11,043 bases of DNA from Propionibacteriaceae bacterium (GTDB lineage: Bacteria > Actinomycetota > Actinomycetes > Propionibacteriales > Propionibacteriaceae). This document shows, piece by piece, positions 1-7,087 of this stretch; the first letter of the stretch is position 1; the number at the start of each line of letters is the position of its first letter. Position numbers and translations under genes: made by a program. The notes beneath the pieces were generated by a model, which had not been told where the DNA came from, made no database searches, and saw only the letters and a program-made list of their open reading frames with translations. The stretch covers positions 1-11,043 of the forward strand of contig JAJTCL010000093.1 in NCBI GenBank assembly GCA_021323255.1, given 5' to 3'.

Positions 1-265
1 TGTGGCGCAAGGTATCAACCTGCGTACGCGACACCGGGTCAGCGATCGGTTGATCGATGTTCAGCGTCGGAGTGTTGTGGTCCTCAGTCGCCAAGGTCAG
101 GTCGGGGCGACGAACACGGCGGCCGGCCTGCCGTAAACCGTCGAAAGCTTGTGGGCTGGTCACCTCGTGAATGAGGTGAAGGTCGATGAAGAGCAGATCG
201 GGCTCACCCTCGGCGGTTCGTACGACGTGGTCGTCCCACACTTTTTCGCTCAGCGTCTTGCCCAT
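1..265 (-). CDS. leuC: 3-isopropylmalate dehydratase large subunit, N-terminal part (runs off the window)
   Basis: This is the large subunit of isopropylmalate isomerase, the [4Fe-4S] enzyme that converts 2-isopropylmalate to 3-isopropylmalate in leucine biosynthesis, working with LeuD in the cytoplasm. Only the first 88 codons are present. They read MGKTLSEKVWDDHVV and then contain LLFIDLHLIHEVTSPQAF and ATEDHNTPT, which are the conserved N-terminal blocks of LeuC. The ATG at 265 is preceded by AAGGAG (279-284) at 13 nt, somewhat long, but no other in-frame start lies between and the family begins here. It is divergent from the IclR-family gene at 392, the usual actinobacterial leuCD/ndgR arrangement, so repression by that regulator in the intergenic region is likely (inference). 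The cysteine ligands of the cluster lie outside the window. Confidence 0.96.
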   Translation of the reverse strand, partial: MGKTLSEKVWDDHVVRTAEGEPDLLFIDLHLIHEVTSPQAFDGLRQAGRRVRRPDLTLATEDHNTPTLNIDQPIADPVSRTQVDTLRH

Positions 266-391
266 GACGATTGTTTTTCTCCTTATCCCCTTTTTCCGCA
301 TGATCTGCCAAGCTGTTTCGCGACCATTTCCGCGAGTGCCACGCTAATCTTCGCACTTGCCTTCCAGCATCCGAGACGGCAGTATCAAGGC
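266..391. promoter_or_regulatory. leuC/ndgR divergent intergenic region with an ndgR leaderless promoter
   Basis: A 126-bp region lies between the divergent starts. On the plus strand TTGCCT (357-362), a 17-nt spacer, CAGTAT (380-385) and 6 nt lead straight to the ATG at 392. This fits a sigma-70-type promoter whose transcript begins at or next to the start codon, so ndgR would be leaderless; no Shine-Dalgarno sequence is present at a normal distance. On the minus strand the leuC transcript has a ribosome site at 279-284. I did not find a convincing palindromic regulator site by eye, although NdgR/LtbR-type regulators are known to bind between these genes. Confidence 0.55.
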
Positions 392-1114
392 ATGGACAAC
401 TCTAGCGGTGTCGGCGTCCTCGACAAAGCCGCCCTCGTGCTCAGCGCCTTGGAGACGGGTCCGACAACCCTGGCTGGCTTGGTGGCCGCGACCGGCCTGG
501 CCCGACCGACCGCGCATCGCCTTGCTGTCGCCCTCGAGCATCATCGTCTGGTAAGCCGGGATCTGCAAGGCCGATTCATCCTCGGCCCTCGGCTTGGGGA
601 GCTGGCGTCGGCTGCTGGCGAAGACCGGCTGCTGGCGACGGCCGGGCCGGTGCTGGCCCGGCTCCGCGACATTACCGGGGAATCGGCTCAGATGTTCCGG
701 CGGCAGGGCGACTACAGGGTGTGTGTGGCCACAGCGGAGCGCATGTCTGGACTGCGCGACAGTGTCCCCGTCGGCACCCAACTGACCATGAGCGCCGGCT
801 CTGCAGCTCAGGTGCTGCTGGCCTGGGAGGAGCCCGATCGCATGCAACGCGGGCTCCGCGGCAGCCGCTACTCAGCAGTCGCTCTGGCTGCAGTCCGCCG
901 ACGTGGCTGGGCCCATTCGGTTGGCGAGCGGGAACCGGGCGTGGCATCTGTTTCGGCACCCGTACGCTCCCCGTCCGGCAAGGTCATTGCTGCGGTCAGC
1001 GTGTCCGGGCCCATCGAACGGCTCTCCCGACAGCCTGGCCGGCTGCATGCGCCTGCAGTGATCGCCGCCGCCGAACGCCTGAGCGAGGTGCTTCGCCGGA
1101 GCGGAGGAGAGTAA
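392..1114 (+). CDS. ndgR: IclR-family regulator of leucine/amino-acid metabolism (NdgR/LtbR type)
   Basis: A 240-residue DNA-binding regulator. Residues about 11-60 form the IclR winged helix-turn-helix (TLAGLVAATGLARPTAHRLA), followed by the effector-binding domain with SAQMFRRQGDYRVCVATAE and the conserved GEREPGVASVSAPVR segment. The length and the opening MDNSSGVGVLDKAALVLSAL match actinobacterial NdgR proteins closely. In Streptomyces and Corynebacterium this family represses leuCD and influences other amino-acid genes. The reading frame is open from 149, but 392 is chosen because the family begins at MDNSSG and a promoter sits immediately upstream; the longer form would overlap leuC on the opposite strand and lacks homology. 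It is divergent from leuC and 31 bp upstream of the App1-like gene. Confidence 0.95.
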   Translation: MDNSSGVGVLDKAALVLSALETGPTTLAGLVAATGLARPTAHRLAVALEHHRLVSRDLQGRFILGPRLGELASAAGEDRLLATAGPVLARLRDITGESAQMFRRQGDYRVCVATAERMSGLRDSVPVGTQLTMSAGSAAQVLLAWEEPDRMQRGLRGSRYSAVALAAVRRRGWAHSVGEREPGVASVSAPVRSPSGKVIAAVSVSGPIERLSRQPGRLHAPAVIAAAERLSEVLRRSGGE

Positions 1115-1145
1115 GTCCTCGAACGAGGCCGATAGGGTCGGATCT

Positions 1146-2189
1146 GTGGAGGAATCCGTCATACACCGGCCCGCACGAGTCGATCAGGCGCTGCAGCGCT
1201 GGCGGGCGCGACGTGCTCGTGATGCCGGGAAAATCGCTGAGGTAATTCCCTATGCGGGCTATGGGTCGACGAGCTCGGTTCGGGTGCTTGCTCGCGTGCT
1301 GCTGGCGAAGCCGCCAGAGCGTCGCAATGAGATACCCACTGGCGCACGCGGCTGGCGCAACTTCGTTGGCGTTCCAGTGGAAAACGCGCAGGTGAATGTG
1401 CAAATCGGCGACCAGTCGTTCGAGGTCCAGGCCGACCGCAGCGGCGTCATCGACATTGTTGTGAATGTTGATCTTGAGCCAGGCTGGCATCGGATCAGTC
1501 TGAGCTCAGAAGGGTCAGCGGTCGCGACGGCTCTGATATTCGTGGTCGACCCAGAAGTGAAGTTCGGCGTCGTCTCCGACATTGACGACACGGTCATGGT
1601 CACTGCCTTACCGCGTCCGCTGCTGGCTGCCTGGCACACCTTCGTTGTCAACGAACATGCTCGGGCTACGACTCCTGGAATGCCGGTCCTCTACGAGCGC
1701 CTCACCACTCGCTATCCCGGGGCACCGCTGATCTATTTGTCAACGGGAGCGTGGAACGTCGCGCCGACCTTGACCCGCTTCCTGTCGCGCAACCTGTATC
1801 CGGCTGGTGCGCTGCTGCTGACCGACTGGGGTCCAACTGCCGATCGCTGGTTCCGCAGCGGTCGCGAGCACAAGCGCAGCAGTCTGGAGCGGCTGGCCCG
1901 CGAGTTCCCGCAGATCAAGTGGCTGCTGATCGGTGACGACGGACAGCACGATGAGTCGATCTACCGCGAGTTCGTGAAGGAGCATCCCGACAACGTGGCG
2001 GCGGTCTGCATCCGCCAGCTGACGCCCAGCGAGGCGGTGCTGGCCGGCAGCAGCTTCCGCGGCCACTCCACCTCGGGCGACTCAACTGTGCCCTGGCTGT
2101 ACGCCGCCGACGGCGCCGGTCTGGCGGACAAGCTGGAACGCCTCGGCCTGCTTGATCCCGCACCTCAGCAACCTGAGATCGAGGCATGA
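1146..2189 (+). CDS. App1/DUF2183-family phosphatase domain protein
   Basis: A 347-residue protein of the App1 (DUF2183) family, whose yeast member is a Mg2+-dependent phosphatidate phosphatase; the bacterial substrate is unproven. Residues 70-135 form a beta-rich N-terminal domain. The HAD-like catalytic core then shows motif I DIDDTV at 145-150, the Ser/Thr motif YLSTGAW at 197-203, a conserved HK at 242-243, and the acidic motif GDDGQHD at 263-269, so all four catalytic motifs are intact. There is no signal peptide or membrane segment, which suggests a cytoplasmic or peripheral enzyme. The GTG start at 1146 has AGGG at 1134-1137, 8 nt upstream. It follows ndgR by 31 bp and precedes the dehydrogenase-like gene by 46 bp, so cotranscription is plausible. 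The C-terminal 40 residues are less conserved in type. Confidence 0.88.
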   Translation: MEESVIHRPARVDQALQRWRARRARDAGKIAEVIPYAGYGSTSSVRVLARVLLAKPPERRNEIPTGARGWRNFVGVPVENAQVNVQIGDQSFEVQADRSGVIDIVVNVDLEPGWHRISLSSEGSAVATALIFVVDPEVKFGVVSDIDDTVMVTALPRPLLAAWHTFVVNEHARATTPGMPVLYERLTTRYPGAPLIYLSTGAWNVAPTLTRFLSRNLYPAGALLLTDWGPTADRWFRSGREHKRSSLERLAREFPQIKWLLIGDDGQHDESIYREFVKEHPDNVAAVCIRQLTPSEAVLAGSSFRGHSTSGDSTVPWLYAADGAGLADKLERLGLLDPAPQQPEIEA

Positions 2190-2235
2190 GAATCATTTCT
2201 CCAGTGCAGCAGGGGCGGCGGATGGCTCTCTGGTC

Positions 2236-3153
2236 ATGACCACTGTTGGGGTGATCGGTGCCGGCCGCGTTGGCGCGTCCTGTGCGCGGGCAATCGTCCG
2301 TGACGGACTAGTCACACGGATGACGATTTACGACCGAACCGAAAGTTACGCCCAGGGCGAAGCTCTGGATCTCAGTCACGCCTTGCCCATGCTCGAGCCC
2401 TGTGAAATTCGCGGGCGACCGCTGACTGCCGTGGAACCCGAAGATGTCCTGGTCATGGCGTTCGGCGGCCATACCACTTCCGGTCAGACCCGCCTCGACC
2501 TGGCACGAGGGAACCTGGCGATTTGCCAGGAGGTCGCCGGACACGTCGAGCTTGGCGGCCTCCCCCGCGTCTGTCTGGTGGCGACGAGTCCGCTCGATGT
2601 TCTTACCGAGTACCTCACGCGACGCTGGGCGGGACGCATGGTGGATGTGATCGGCTCCGGCACATCGCTGGATACCTGGCGGCTGCGCGGCGAGCTTTCC
2701 GCGGTCTGCCGGGTTCATCCGGGATCGGTGCATGCCTGGGTTGTGGGCGAGCACGGCGACTCCGCTGTACTGCTGTTCAGTTCGGCAACAATCGCCGGCC
2801 TCACACTGGAGGAGTTCGCTCGGCAGACGGGTATCGACCTGTCCGCCGAGCGGCTGGCGACAATCGCTGAGACGGTGCGAACTGCTGCTTATCGCGTCCG
2901 CGAACTCAAGGGCTCGACGTGGGATGCGATTGGACTCGCGGTCGCTGCTCTGGTACGCAACCTGGTCCGTGACCACGGCCGAATCGTTCCCGTTTCGGTC
3001 CGCGTCGCCGATCGGCTCTGCGCCAGTTTGCCATGCGTGCTCGGTCCCGAGGGTGCGGGCAAGCCACTTCTCCCGAGGATGGACGAGCAAGAGGCCGCTG
3101 CTTGGGAGCGAAGCCTCGAGGTGCTTCGTCAAGCTTTGACAGTGCTCCCCTGA
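2236..3153 (+). CDS. Lactate/malate dehydrogenase-family protein with an atypical active site
   Basis: A 305-residue member of the NAD-dependent 2-hydroxyacid (LDH/MDH) superfamily. The Rossmann motif GAGRVG is at residues 8-13, with an NAD-type acid in IYDRTE. The catalytic pair is present: His173 in GEHGDS and Asp146 in LDTWR, with substrate-binding Arg149 and loop Arg86 (SGQTR). Two key positions deviate. The LDH/MDH specificity residue (Gln in LDH, Arg in MDH), six before Arg86, is Thr80. The near-invariant Asn of the SNP motif is Ser118 (ATSPLD). It is therefore an oxidoreductase of this fold, but the substrate is uncertain. The ATG at 2236 is chosen because the family starts just before the glycine motif; an in-frame TTG at 2152 would overlap the upstream gene. 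The ribosome site is weak. Confidence 0.85.
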   Translation: MTTVGVIGAGRVGASCARAIVRDGLVTRMTIYDRTESYAQGEALDLSHALPMLEPCEIRGRPLTAVEPEDVLVMAFGGHTTSGQTRLDLARGNLAICQEVAGHVELGGLPRVCLVATSPLDVLTEYLTRRWAGRMVDVIGSGTSLDTWRLRGELSAVCRVHPGSVHAWVVGEHGDSAVLLFSSATIAGLTLEEFARQTGIDLSAERLATIAETVRTAAYRVRELKGSTWDAIGLAVAALVRNLVRDHGRIVPVSVRVADRLCASLPCVLGPEGAGKPLLPRMDEQEAAAWERSLEVLRQALTVLP

Positions 3154-3213
3154 GGTCGTCCGACATGGTGGAGCGTCGGTCACGTGGCCTTGATCGAGAA
3201 CCGGAGGATCGAG

Positions 3214-4179
3214 ATGACTGCAGGTGCCCATCCACCGTTCGACGCTGAGCTTGAATCCGCACTCGACGCGGCGCCCGCGTACTTCACTACCCTCGAGCCC
3301 GATTCCATTGCGGAGTTCCGAGTGGCGACCACGCGTCCGCCCTCCCTCGACGAGCTCATCGCGGGGCGGCCGGTGGACCTCACCGACCACACCGTGATCG
3401 GTCACAGTGGCGGTGAGATCGTCGTCACCGTGTGGCGGCGACGTGGCCACGAGAGGGTGGCAGGTGGGGGTGTCTATCTCATTCACGGTGGCGGCATGAT
3501 CGGCGGGAGCCGATGGTCGGTAGCACCGATGCTCATCGAGTGGGTCCTTGAGTACGGCGCCGTCGCTGCCGCCGTTGACTACCGACTCGCACCCGATTTC
3601 CCCGACCCGGTGCCAGTTGAGGACTGCTACGCCGGGCTGGAATGGTTCGCCGGTCGCGCTGAGGTATTCGGCTTCGACCCGCAACGGTTGCTCATCGGCG
3701 GCCCGAGCGCCGGCGGCGGCCTCAGCCTCGGGACGACGCTACTCGCCCGTGATCGAGGTAAGCCGATGCCGGCCGCGATGTTGCTCATGTGGCCGATGCT
3801 CGATGATCGGAATGAGACGGTCTCAGCACAGCAGATCGATGGCGTTGGGATCTGGGATCGCACCAGTAACGAGACCGGATGGACCGCACTGCTCGGCGAC
3901 CGTCGCGGTACCGCCGACGTCTCGATCTATGCGGCACCGGCACGCGCGACCGACCTCAAGGGCCTGCCGCCCGCCTACATCGAGGCGGGGAGCGCGGAGG
4001 TGTTCCGCGACGAGGCCGTCGCCCTCGCGAGCCGGATCTGGAAGGCCGGCGGCGACGCCGAGCTCCACATCTGGGCGGGCGGGTTCCACGGGTTCCAAAC
4101 GATGGTGCCGTCGGCGGCGGTGTCCCGGGCAGCCGTGCAGACGCGCGAGTCGTGGGTACGCCGCGTGTTGGCGCCGTGA
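3214..4179 (+). CDS. Alpha/beta hydrolase fold-3 (HSL-family) esterase
   Basis: A 321-residue cytoplasmic carboxylesterase-like hydrolase of the hormone-sensitive-lipase family. It has the oxyanion motif HGGG at 91-94, YRLAPD at 123-128, the nucleophile elbow GPSAG at 163-167 with Ser165, and His292 in GGFHGFQ. The third triad position, usually the first Asp of a DPLRDE-like motif, is Glu262 in AEVFRDE, a variation known in this subgroup. The start at ATG 3214 is supported by GGAGG at 3203-3207 with a 6-nt spacer; a GTG at 3184 in frame has no such site. It lies 60 bp after the dehydrogenase-like gene on the same strand and converges on the aldo/keto reductase. The natural ester substrate cannot be inferred. 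Confidence 0.93.
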   Translation: MTAGAHPPFDAELESALDAAPAYFTTLEPDSIAEFRVATTRPPSLDELIAGRPVDLTDHTVIGHSGGEIVVTVWRRRGHERVAGGGVYLIHGGGMIGGSRWSVAPMLIEWVLEYGAVAAAVDYRLAPDFPDPVPVEDCYAGLEWFAGRAEVFGFDPQRLLIGGPSAGGGLSLGTTLLARDRGKPMPAAMLLMWPMLDDRNETVSAQQIDGVGIWDRTSNETGWTALLGDRRGTADVSIYAAPARATDLKGLPPAYIEAGSAEVFRDEAVALASRIWKAGGDAELHIWAGGFHGFQTMVPSAAVSRAAVQTRESWVRRVLAP

Positions 4180-4203
4180 CCAGTGGATGGCTGCACTGCG
4201 CCG

Positions 4204-4247
4204 CCGCGAGACCCGAGATATCCCTCCTGGGGCATGCACGCTCGCGG
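4204..4247. terminator. Possible bidirectional terminator hairpin
   Basis: CCGCGAG at 4204-4210 and CTCGCGG at 4241-4247 form a perfect 7-bp stem with a 30-nt loop, lying between the convergent hydrolase (ends 4179) and aldo/keto reductase (ends 4249) genes. There is no T-tract and the loop is long, so the call rests mainly on position. Confidence 0.3.
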
Positions 4248-4248
4248 A

Positions 4249-5235
4249 TCAGCGGTTGATCCACCGTTGCATGTGCGCGGGATAGCGCTCGCCCTGAACG
4301 TCGACACGGTCGGCCGCCGCTGTGATCTCTTCAAGATCTTCGGGAGTGAGTTCGAGGTCGCCGGCGGCGGTGTTCTCCCGTAGGCGGTGGGGCTTGGTGG
4401 TGCCGGGGATGGGCACGATCCACGGGTGCTGAGCCAGCAGCCACGCCAATGCCACTTGCGCGGGTGTGGCGCTCTTGCGTTTCGCGATCGCCGACAGCAG
4501 CTCCACGAGGGCCTGGTTGGCGGTCCGGGCCTGCCCGGTGAACCGCGGCAGCTTGCTACGGAGATCGGAGTCGGCGAAGGACGTCGAACTATCGATCGTG
4601 CGGGTGAGGAAGCCTTTCCCGAGCGGGCTGAACGGCACGAAGCCGATGCCGAGTTCGGCAAGGGTCGGCAGGATCTCGGCTTCGGGTTCACGCCACCACA
4701 AGGAGTACTCGCTTTGCAGTGCGGTGACCGGCTGAACGGCGTGGGCGCGCTGGATGATCGAGACTCCGGCTTCGGAAAGACCGAAGTGGGCGACCATGCC
4801 GGCGGCGATGAGCTCCTTGACCGTGCCGGCTACCTCCTCGATCGAGACTTCGGGGTCAACGCGGTGCTGGTAGAGCAGATCGATGCGCTCCACGTTCAGC
4901 CGGCGCAGCGAGTCCTCGACTGTCGACCGGATGTGCTCGGGGCGGCTGTCCAGCCCGGTCGAGCTGCTGCCGTCGAAGGAGAACCCGAACTTGGTAGCGA
5001 TCACTACTTGGTTGTGGACCGGCGCCAAGGCTTTGCCGACGAGTTCTTCGTTGCTGAACGGCCCGTAGACCTGAGCGGTATCGAAGAAGGTGATGCCGAG
5101 ATCGACGGCACTGCGGATCAGGGCGATGCCGTCCTGCTCGTCGACAGCTGGGCCGTAGCCATGGCTGAGTCCCATACAGCCGAGGCCGATCGCACATACC
5201 TCGAGGTCACTGCTGCCGAGGGTGCGGGTGATCAT
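4249..5235 (-). CDS. Aldo/keto reductase
   Basis: A 328-residue NADPH-dependent (alpha/beta)8-barrel oxidoreductase. The catalytic tetrad is complete: Asp52 and Tyr57 (FFDTAQVYGPFSNEE), Lys82 (ATKFGF) and His124 (LYQHRVD). The cofactor segment PIPGTTKPHRLREN near the C terminus is also typical of the AKR13/YghZ-like bacterial group. The ATG at 5235 has AAGGAG at 5241-5246 with a 5-nt spacer. It is divergent from the broken cupin/SDR pair, across a region holding an 18-bp near-palindrome. In actinomycetes such AKRs are often found beside an XRE regulator and SDR/cupin genes, so this gene is probably the intact survivor of such a cluster (inference). The physiological substrate is unknown. Confidence 0.95.
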   Translation of the reverse strand: MITRTLGSSDLEVCAIGLGCMGLSHGYGPAVDEQDGIALIRSAVDLGITFFDTAQVYGPFSNEELVGKALAPVHNQVVIATKFGFSFDGSSSTGLDSRPEHIRSTVEDSLRRLNVERIDLLYQHRVDPEVSIEEVAGTVKELIAAGMVAHFGLSEAGVSIIQRAHAVQPVTALQSEYSLWWREPEAEILPTLAELGIGFVPFSPLGKGFLTRTIDSSTSFADSDLRSKLPRFTGQARTANQALVELLSAIAKRKSATPAQVALAWLLAQHPWIVPIPGTTKPHRLRENTAAGDLELTPEDLEEITAAADRVDVQGERYPAHMQRWINR

Positions 5236-5354
5236 ATCCGCTCCTTGAGGTCGAGGTCGGGTGGTTGAGACTTCCCTTCCATTTGCTGTGCCTCTGTCCC
5301 TGCAGGGTCACACGGCCATTGAAGAGCTGACCGTGCGTGGGTGGGAGGGCGCGG

Positions 5355-5372
5355 CTATCCGTGCACTGATAG
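5355..5372. promoter_or_regulatory. 18-bp near-palindrome, probable regulator operator
   Basis: CTATCCGTGCACTGATAG is a palindrome apart from one mismatched pair (positions 6 and 13 of the site), centred on GTGCAC. It lies in the 177-bp gap (5236-5412) between the minus-strand aldo/keto reductase and the plus-strand regulator-like fragment, where an autoregulated operator would be expected. No gene is supported elsewhere in this gap. The link to any particular regulator is inference. Confidence 0.5.
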
Positions 5373-5412
5373 GGCCTCCTTCCTTCCGGTCGGACCTCGT
5401 ACGGTGGCGGTC

Positions 5413-5442
5413 ATGGACAACCGGCCCGAGATGCACCTTTGA
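5413..5442 (+). pseudogene. Possible N-terminal remnant of an MmyB-like XRE regulator
   Basis: ATG at 5413 opens a frame of nine codons, MDNRPEMHL, ended by TGA at 5440-5442. MDNRxE(V/M) is how many actinobacterial MmyB-like helix-turn-helix regulators begin, and such genes are commonly divergent from aldo/keto reductases with an operator just upstream, as here. No further regulator sequence is recognisable in any frame between 5443 and 5504, so if the reading is right nearly the whole gene is deleted. The match is only six or seven residues, so this stays tentative. Confidence 0.3.
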
Positions 5443-5504
5443 AGAAGCTGCTTCAGGTGACACCGTCAACCGACCGACACCGACCTGCTAGCGACGAGGA
5501 GCAC

Positions 5505-5938
5505 ATGGAGATCGAAGCCCACCAATCAACCAGCAAAGGTGCTGCGGAGCGGTTCACCGGCGACGTTTGGGTCGATATGGTCGCGCAGCCCCGGCCGCTG
5601 CCGCACCGGATGACCGCCGGCATCGTCCGCTTCGCACCCGGGTCGCGGACCGCCTGGCACGTCCACGTGCTCGGCCAGACTCTCCGCGTCACCGAAGGGA
5701 TCGCGCTCGTCCAGGCCCGCGGCGGCCGGGCCGTCGCCGTTCACCCGGTGAGACCGTTTACACACCGCCGGGCGAATGGCACTGGCACGGAGCCACCGAG
5801 GAGAGCTTCATGACCCATCTCGCGCTCTCCGTGACTCCTCCCGAGGAGGAAGGACCGGCGGTCACCTGGGGCGAGCACGTCACGGACCCGGAGTACCAGA
5901 CCGCCCACCAAGCACTCCGTGACCTCCGACTGAACTGA
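5505..5938 (+). pseudogene. Cupin-domain protein, interrupted by a single 1-nt deletion
   Basis: The combined frames encode a cupin of about 144 residues, similar in type to the small cupins found next to SDR/AKR genes. The start is ATG 5505 with GAGGAG at 5496-5501. Cupin motif 1 is WHVHVLGQTLRVTEG. Reading then continues to VAVHP, after which the frame must shift near 5744-5749: CACCCGGTGAG should read CACCCGGGTGAG, restoring GETVYTPPGEWHWHGA (cupin motif 2) and running to TGA at 5936-5938. Each half is otherwise intact, with family-like sequence, and both metal-binding histidine motifs are present. Translated as given, the protein ends without motif 2 at 5813, so it should be non-functional unless the missing G is a sequencing error. 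It is followed after 45 bp by the broken SDR gene. Confidence 0.8.
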
Positions 5939-5983
5939 ACCACCCGGGGTCATGCACCTACCCACCGCAGAGGAGATCAGGAG

Positions 5984-6705
5984 CTGACTGAGCAGCACAG
6001 CGCCGGGCCGGTGGCGGTGATCACCGGCGCCTCATCCGGAATCGGCTCGGCGACCGCCCGGACCTCGCCGCCCGCGGCTACCGGCTGGCACTGCTGGCCC
6101 GTCGCGTCGAACGCCTGGAGCAGCTGGCCGCCGAGCTCGGTCAGGGGACACTGGCAATCGCAGCAGACGTCACCAACCATCACGCCGTGGTAGCTGCCGC
6201 GAGCAGGACTTCGGTTGCGCAGATGTCCTGATCAACAACGCTGGCGTGATGCTCCTCGGCCCGTTCGGCAGCGGGCAGCGTGAGGAGGCGCGAAGGATGG
6301 TCGAGGTCAACCTGCTCGGCGCGATGACCGCAACCGAAGTGTTCCTCGACCAGCTCCGCAACGGCGGCGGAGACCTGGTCAACATCTCCTCCGTCGCCGG
6401 AGGACCGCCCGCGCCGGCAACGCCGCCTACGCGGCGACGAAGTGGGGGATGAACGGCTGGTCGGAGGCCCTGCGGTAAGAGCTGCAGCCCGACATCCGCG
6501 TCACCGTCATCGAACCCGGTGCGGTGGCAACCGAACTCACCAACCACATCACCGACCCGGCTGCCAACAAGGCGCCGAACAGCTCTACGCGCAGATGGCC
6601 CTCACCCCCGACGACGTCGCCGAAGTGATCGCATTCGCAGTGACCCGACCAAGACGAATGACGCTGAACGAAATCCTGCTGCGACCCACTAACCAACTCG
6701 GCTGA
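5984..6705 (+). pseudogene. Short-chain dehydrogenase/reductase, multiply frameshifted
   Basis: The pieces add up to a classical SDR of about 240 residues: VAVITGASSGIGSATAR (cofactor motif TGxxxGIG), then NNAGVMLLGPFG, ISSVAG, the catalytic YAATK, the IEPGAVATEL block and a C terminus with DDVAEVIAFAVTRPRRMTLN and ILLRPT, all features of one widespread actinobacterial SDR family. It is broken in at least five places. Near 6059-6062, 6197-6201, 6399-6404 and 6567-6572 one base must be restored to keep the frame, and TAA at 6476-6478 replaces a codon after EALR. The natural start is also missing: AGGAG sites at 5971-5975 and 5979-5983 lead to CTGACTGAG, where restoring an A would give ATG ACT GAG. 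It ends at TGA 6703-6705, 17 bp from the convergent DUF1707 gene. Confidence 0.88.
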
Positions 6706-6722
6706 ATCTGGGCTGGCAGCAG

Positions 6723-7022
6723 TCAGCGGAACGCCGCCACCGCCGCGCCGAGCACGGCCAGCACAAGCAGTGCCACCAGGAGCGCGACGATCAGCTGTCG
6801 CGCACTCTCGCGGTGGCCGAGCGCCGCGTCAACCGTCGACTCGGCCGGCAGGTCATGCATGACGGCCGCGAGCTCGCCGTGGGTACGAGCGACGAGCACT
6901 CGGTCCACCCGCTCGGAATACTCGTCCAGGCTCAACCGCCCCTCGGTCGCGTGCCGCTGCAATTGCTCCACGAGCCGGTCTCGGTCGTCGTCGGACGCCC
7001 GCAGTCGGAACTCGGTCGACAT
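6723..7022 (-). CDS. DUF1707 domain membrane protein
   Basis: A 99-residue protein with the actinobacterial DUF1707 (SHOCT-like) domain at residues 5-60 (LRASDDDRDRLVEQLQRHATEGRL, then the conserved LDEYSERVDRVLVARTHGEL followed by DLP). One C-terminal membrane segment follows at about 77-96. The domain probably faces the cytoplasm; no biochemical function is established for the family. The ATG at 7022 has GGGAGGG at 7027-7033, 4 nt upstream. It is divergent from the polytopic membrane protein gene at 7088, and the two may share the 65-bp region between them. The gene is intact, in contrast to the SDR remnant it converges on. Confidence 0.9.
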   Translation of the reverse strand: MSTEFRLRASDDDRDRLVEQLQRHATEGRLSLDEYSERVDRVLVARTHGELAAVMHDLPAESTVDAALGHRESARQLIVALLVALLVLAVLGAAVAAFR

Positions 7023-7087
7023 GGCGCCCTCCCGGCCGATTAGTCTGTTTCATCACGAAGTTGCTGACCGAATGATAACGTCCGGCC

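Noticed and set aside
149..391. N-terminal extension of the IclR regulator to 149
   Set aside because: It is antisense to leuC codons, has no family similarity, and the regulator family begins at the ATG at 392.
344..847. Long minus-strand frame opposite ndgR
   Set aside because: Antisense shadow of a strongly conserved gene; no family features.
2308..3684. 458-codon minus-strand frame across the dehydrogenase and esterase genes
   Set aside because: It lies opposite two genes with complete catalytic motifs and its translation has no recognisable domain; typical of high-GC antisense frames.
4387..5268. 293-codon plus-strand frame opposite the aldo/keto reductase
   Set aside because: Shadow of the reductase, which has a full catalytic tetrad and a good ribosome site.
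5261..5491. 76-codon plus-strand frame upstream of the cupin
   Set aside because: No ribosome site, no domain, and it covers the palindrome and promoter region.
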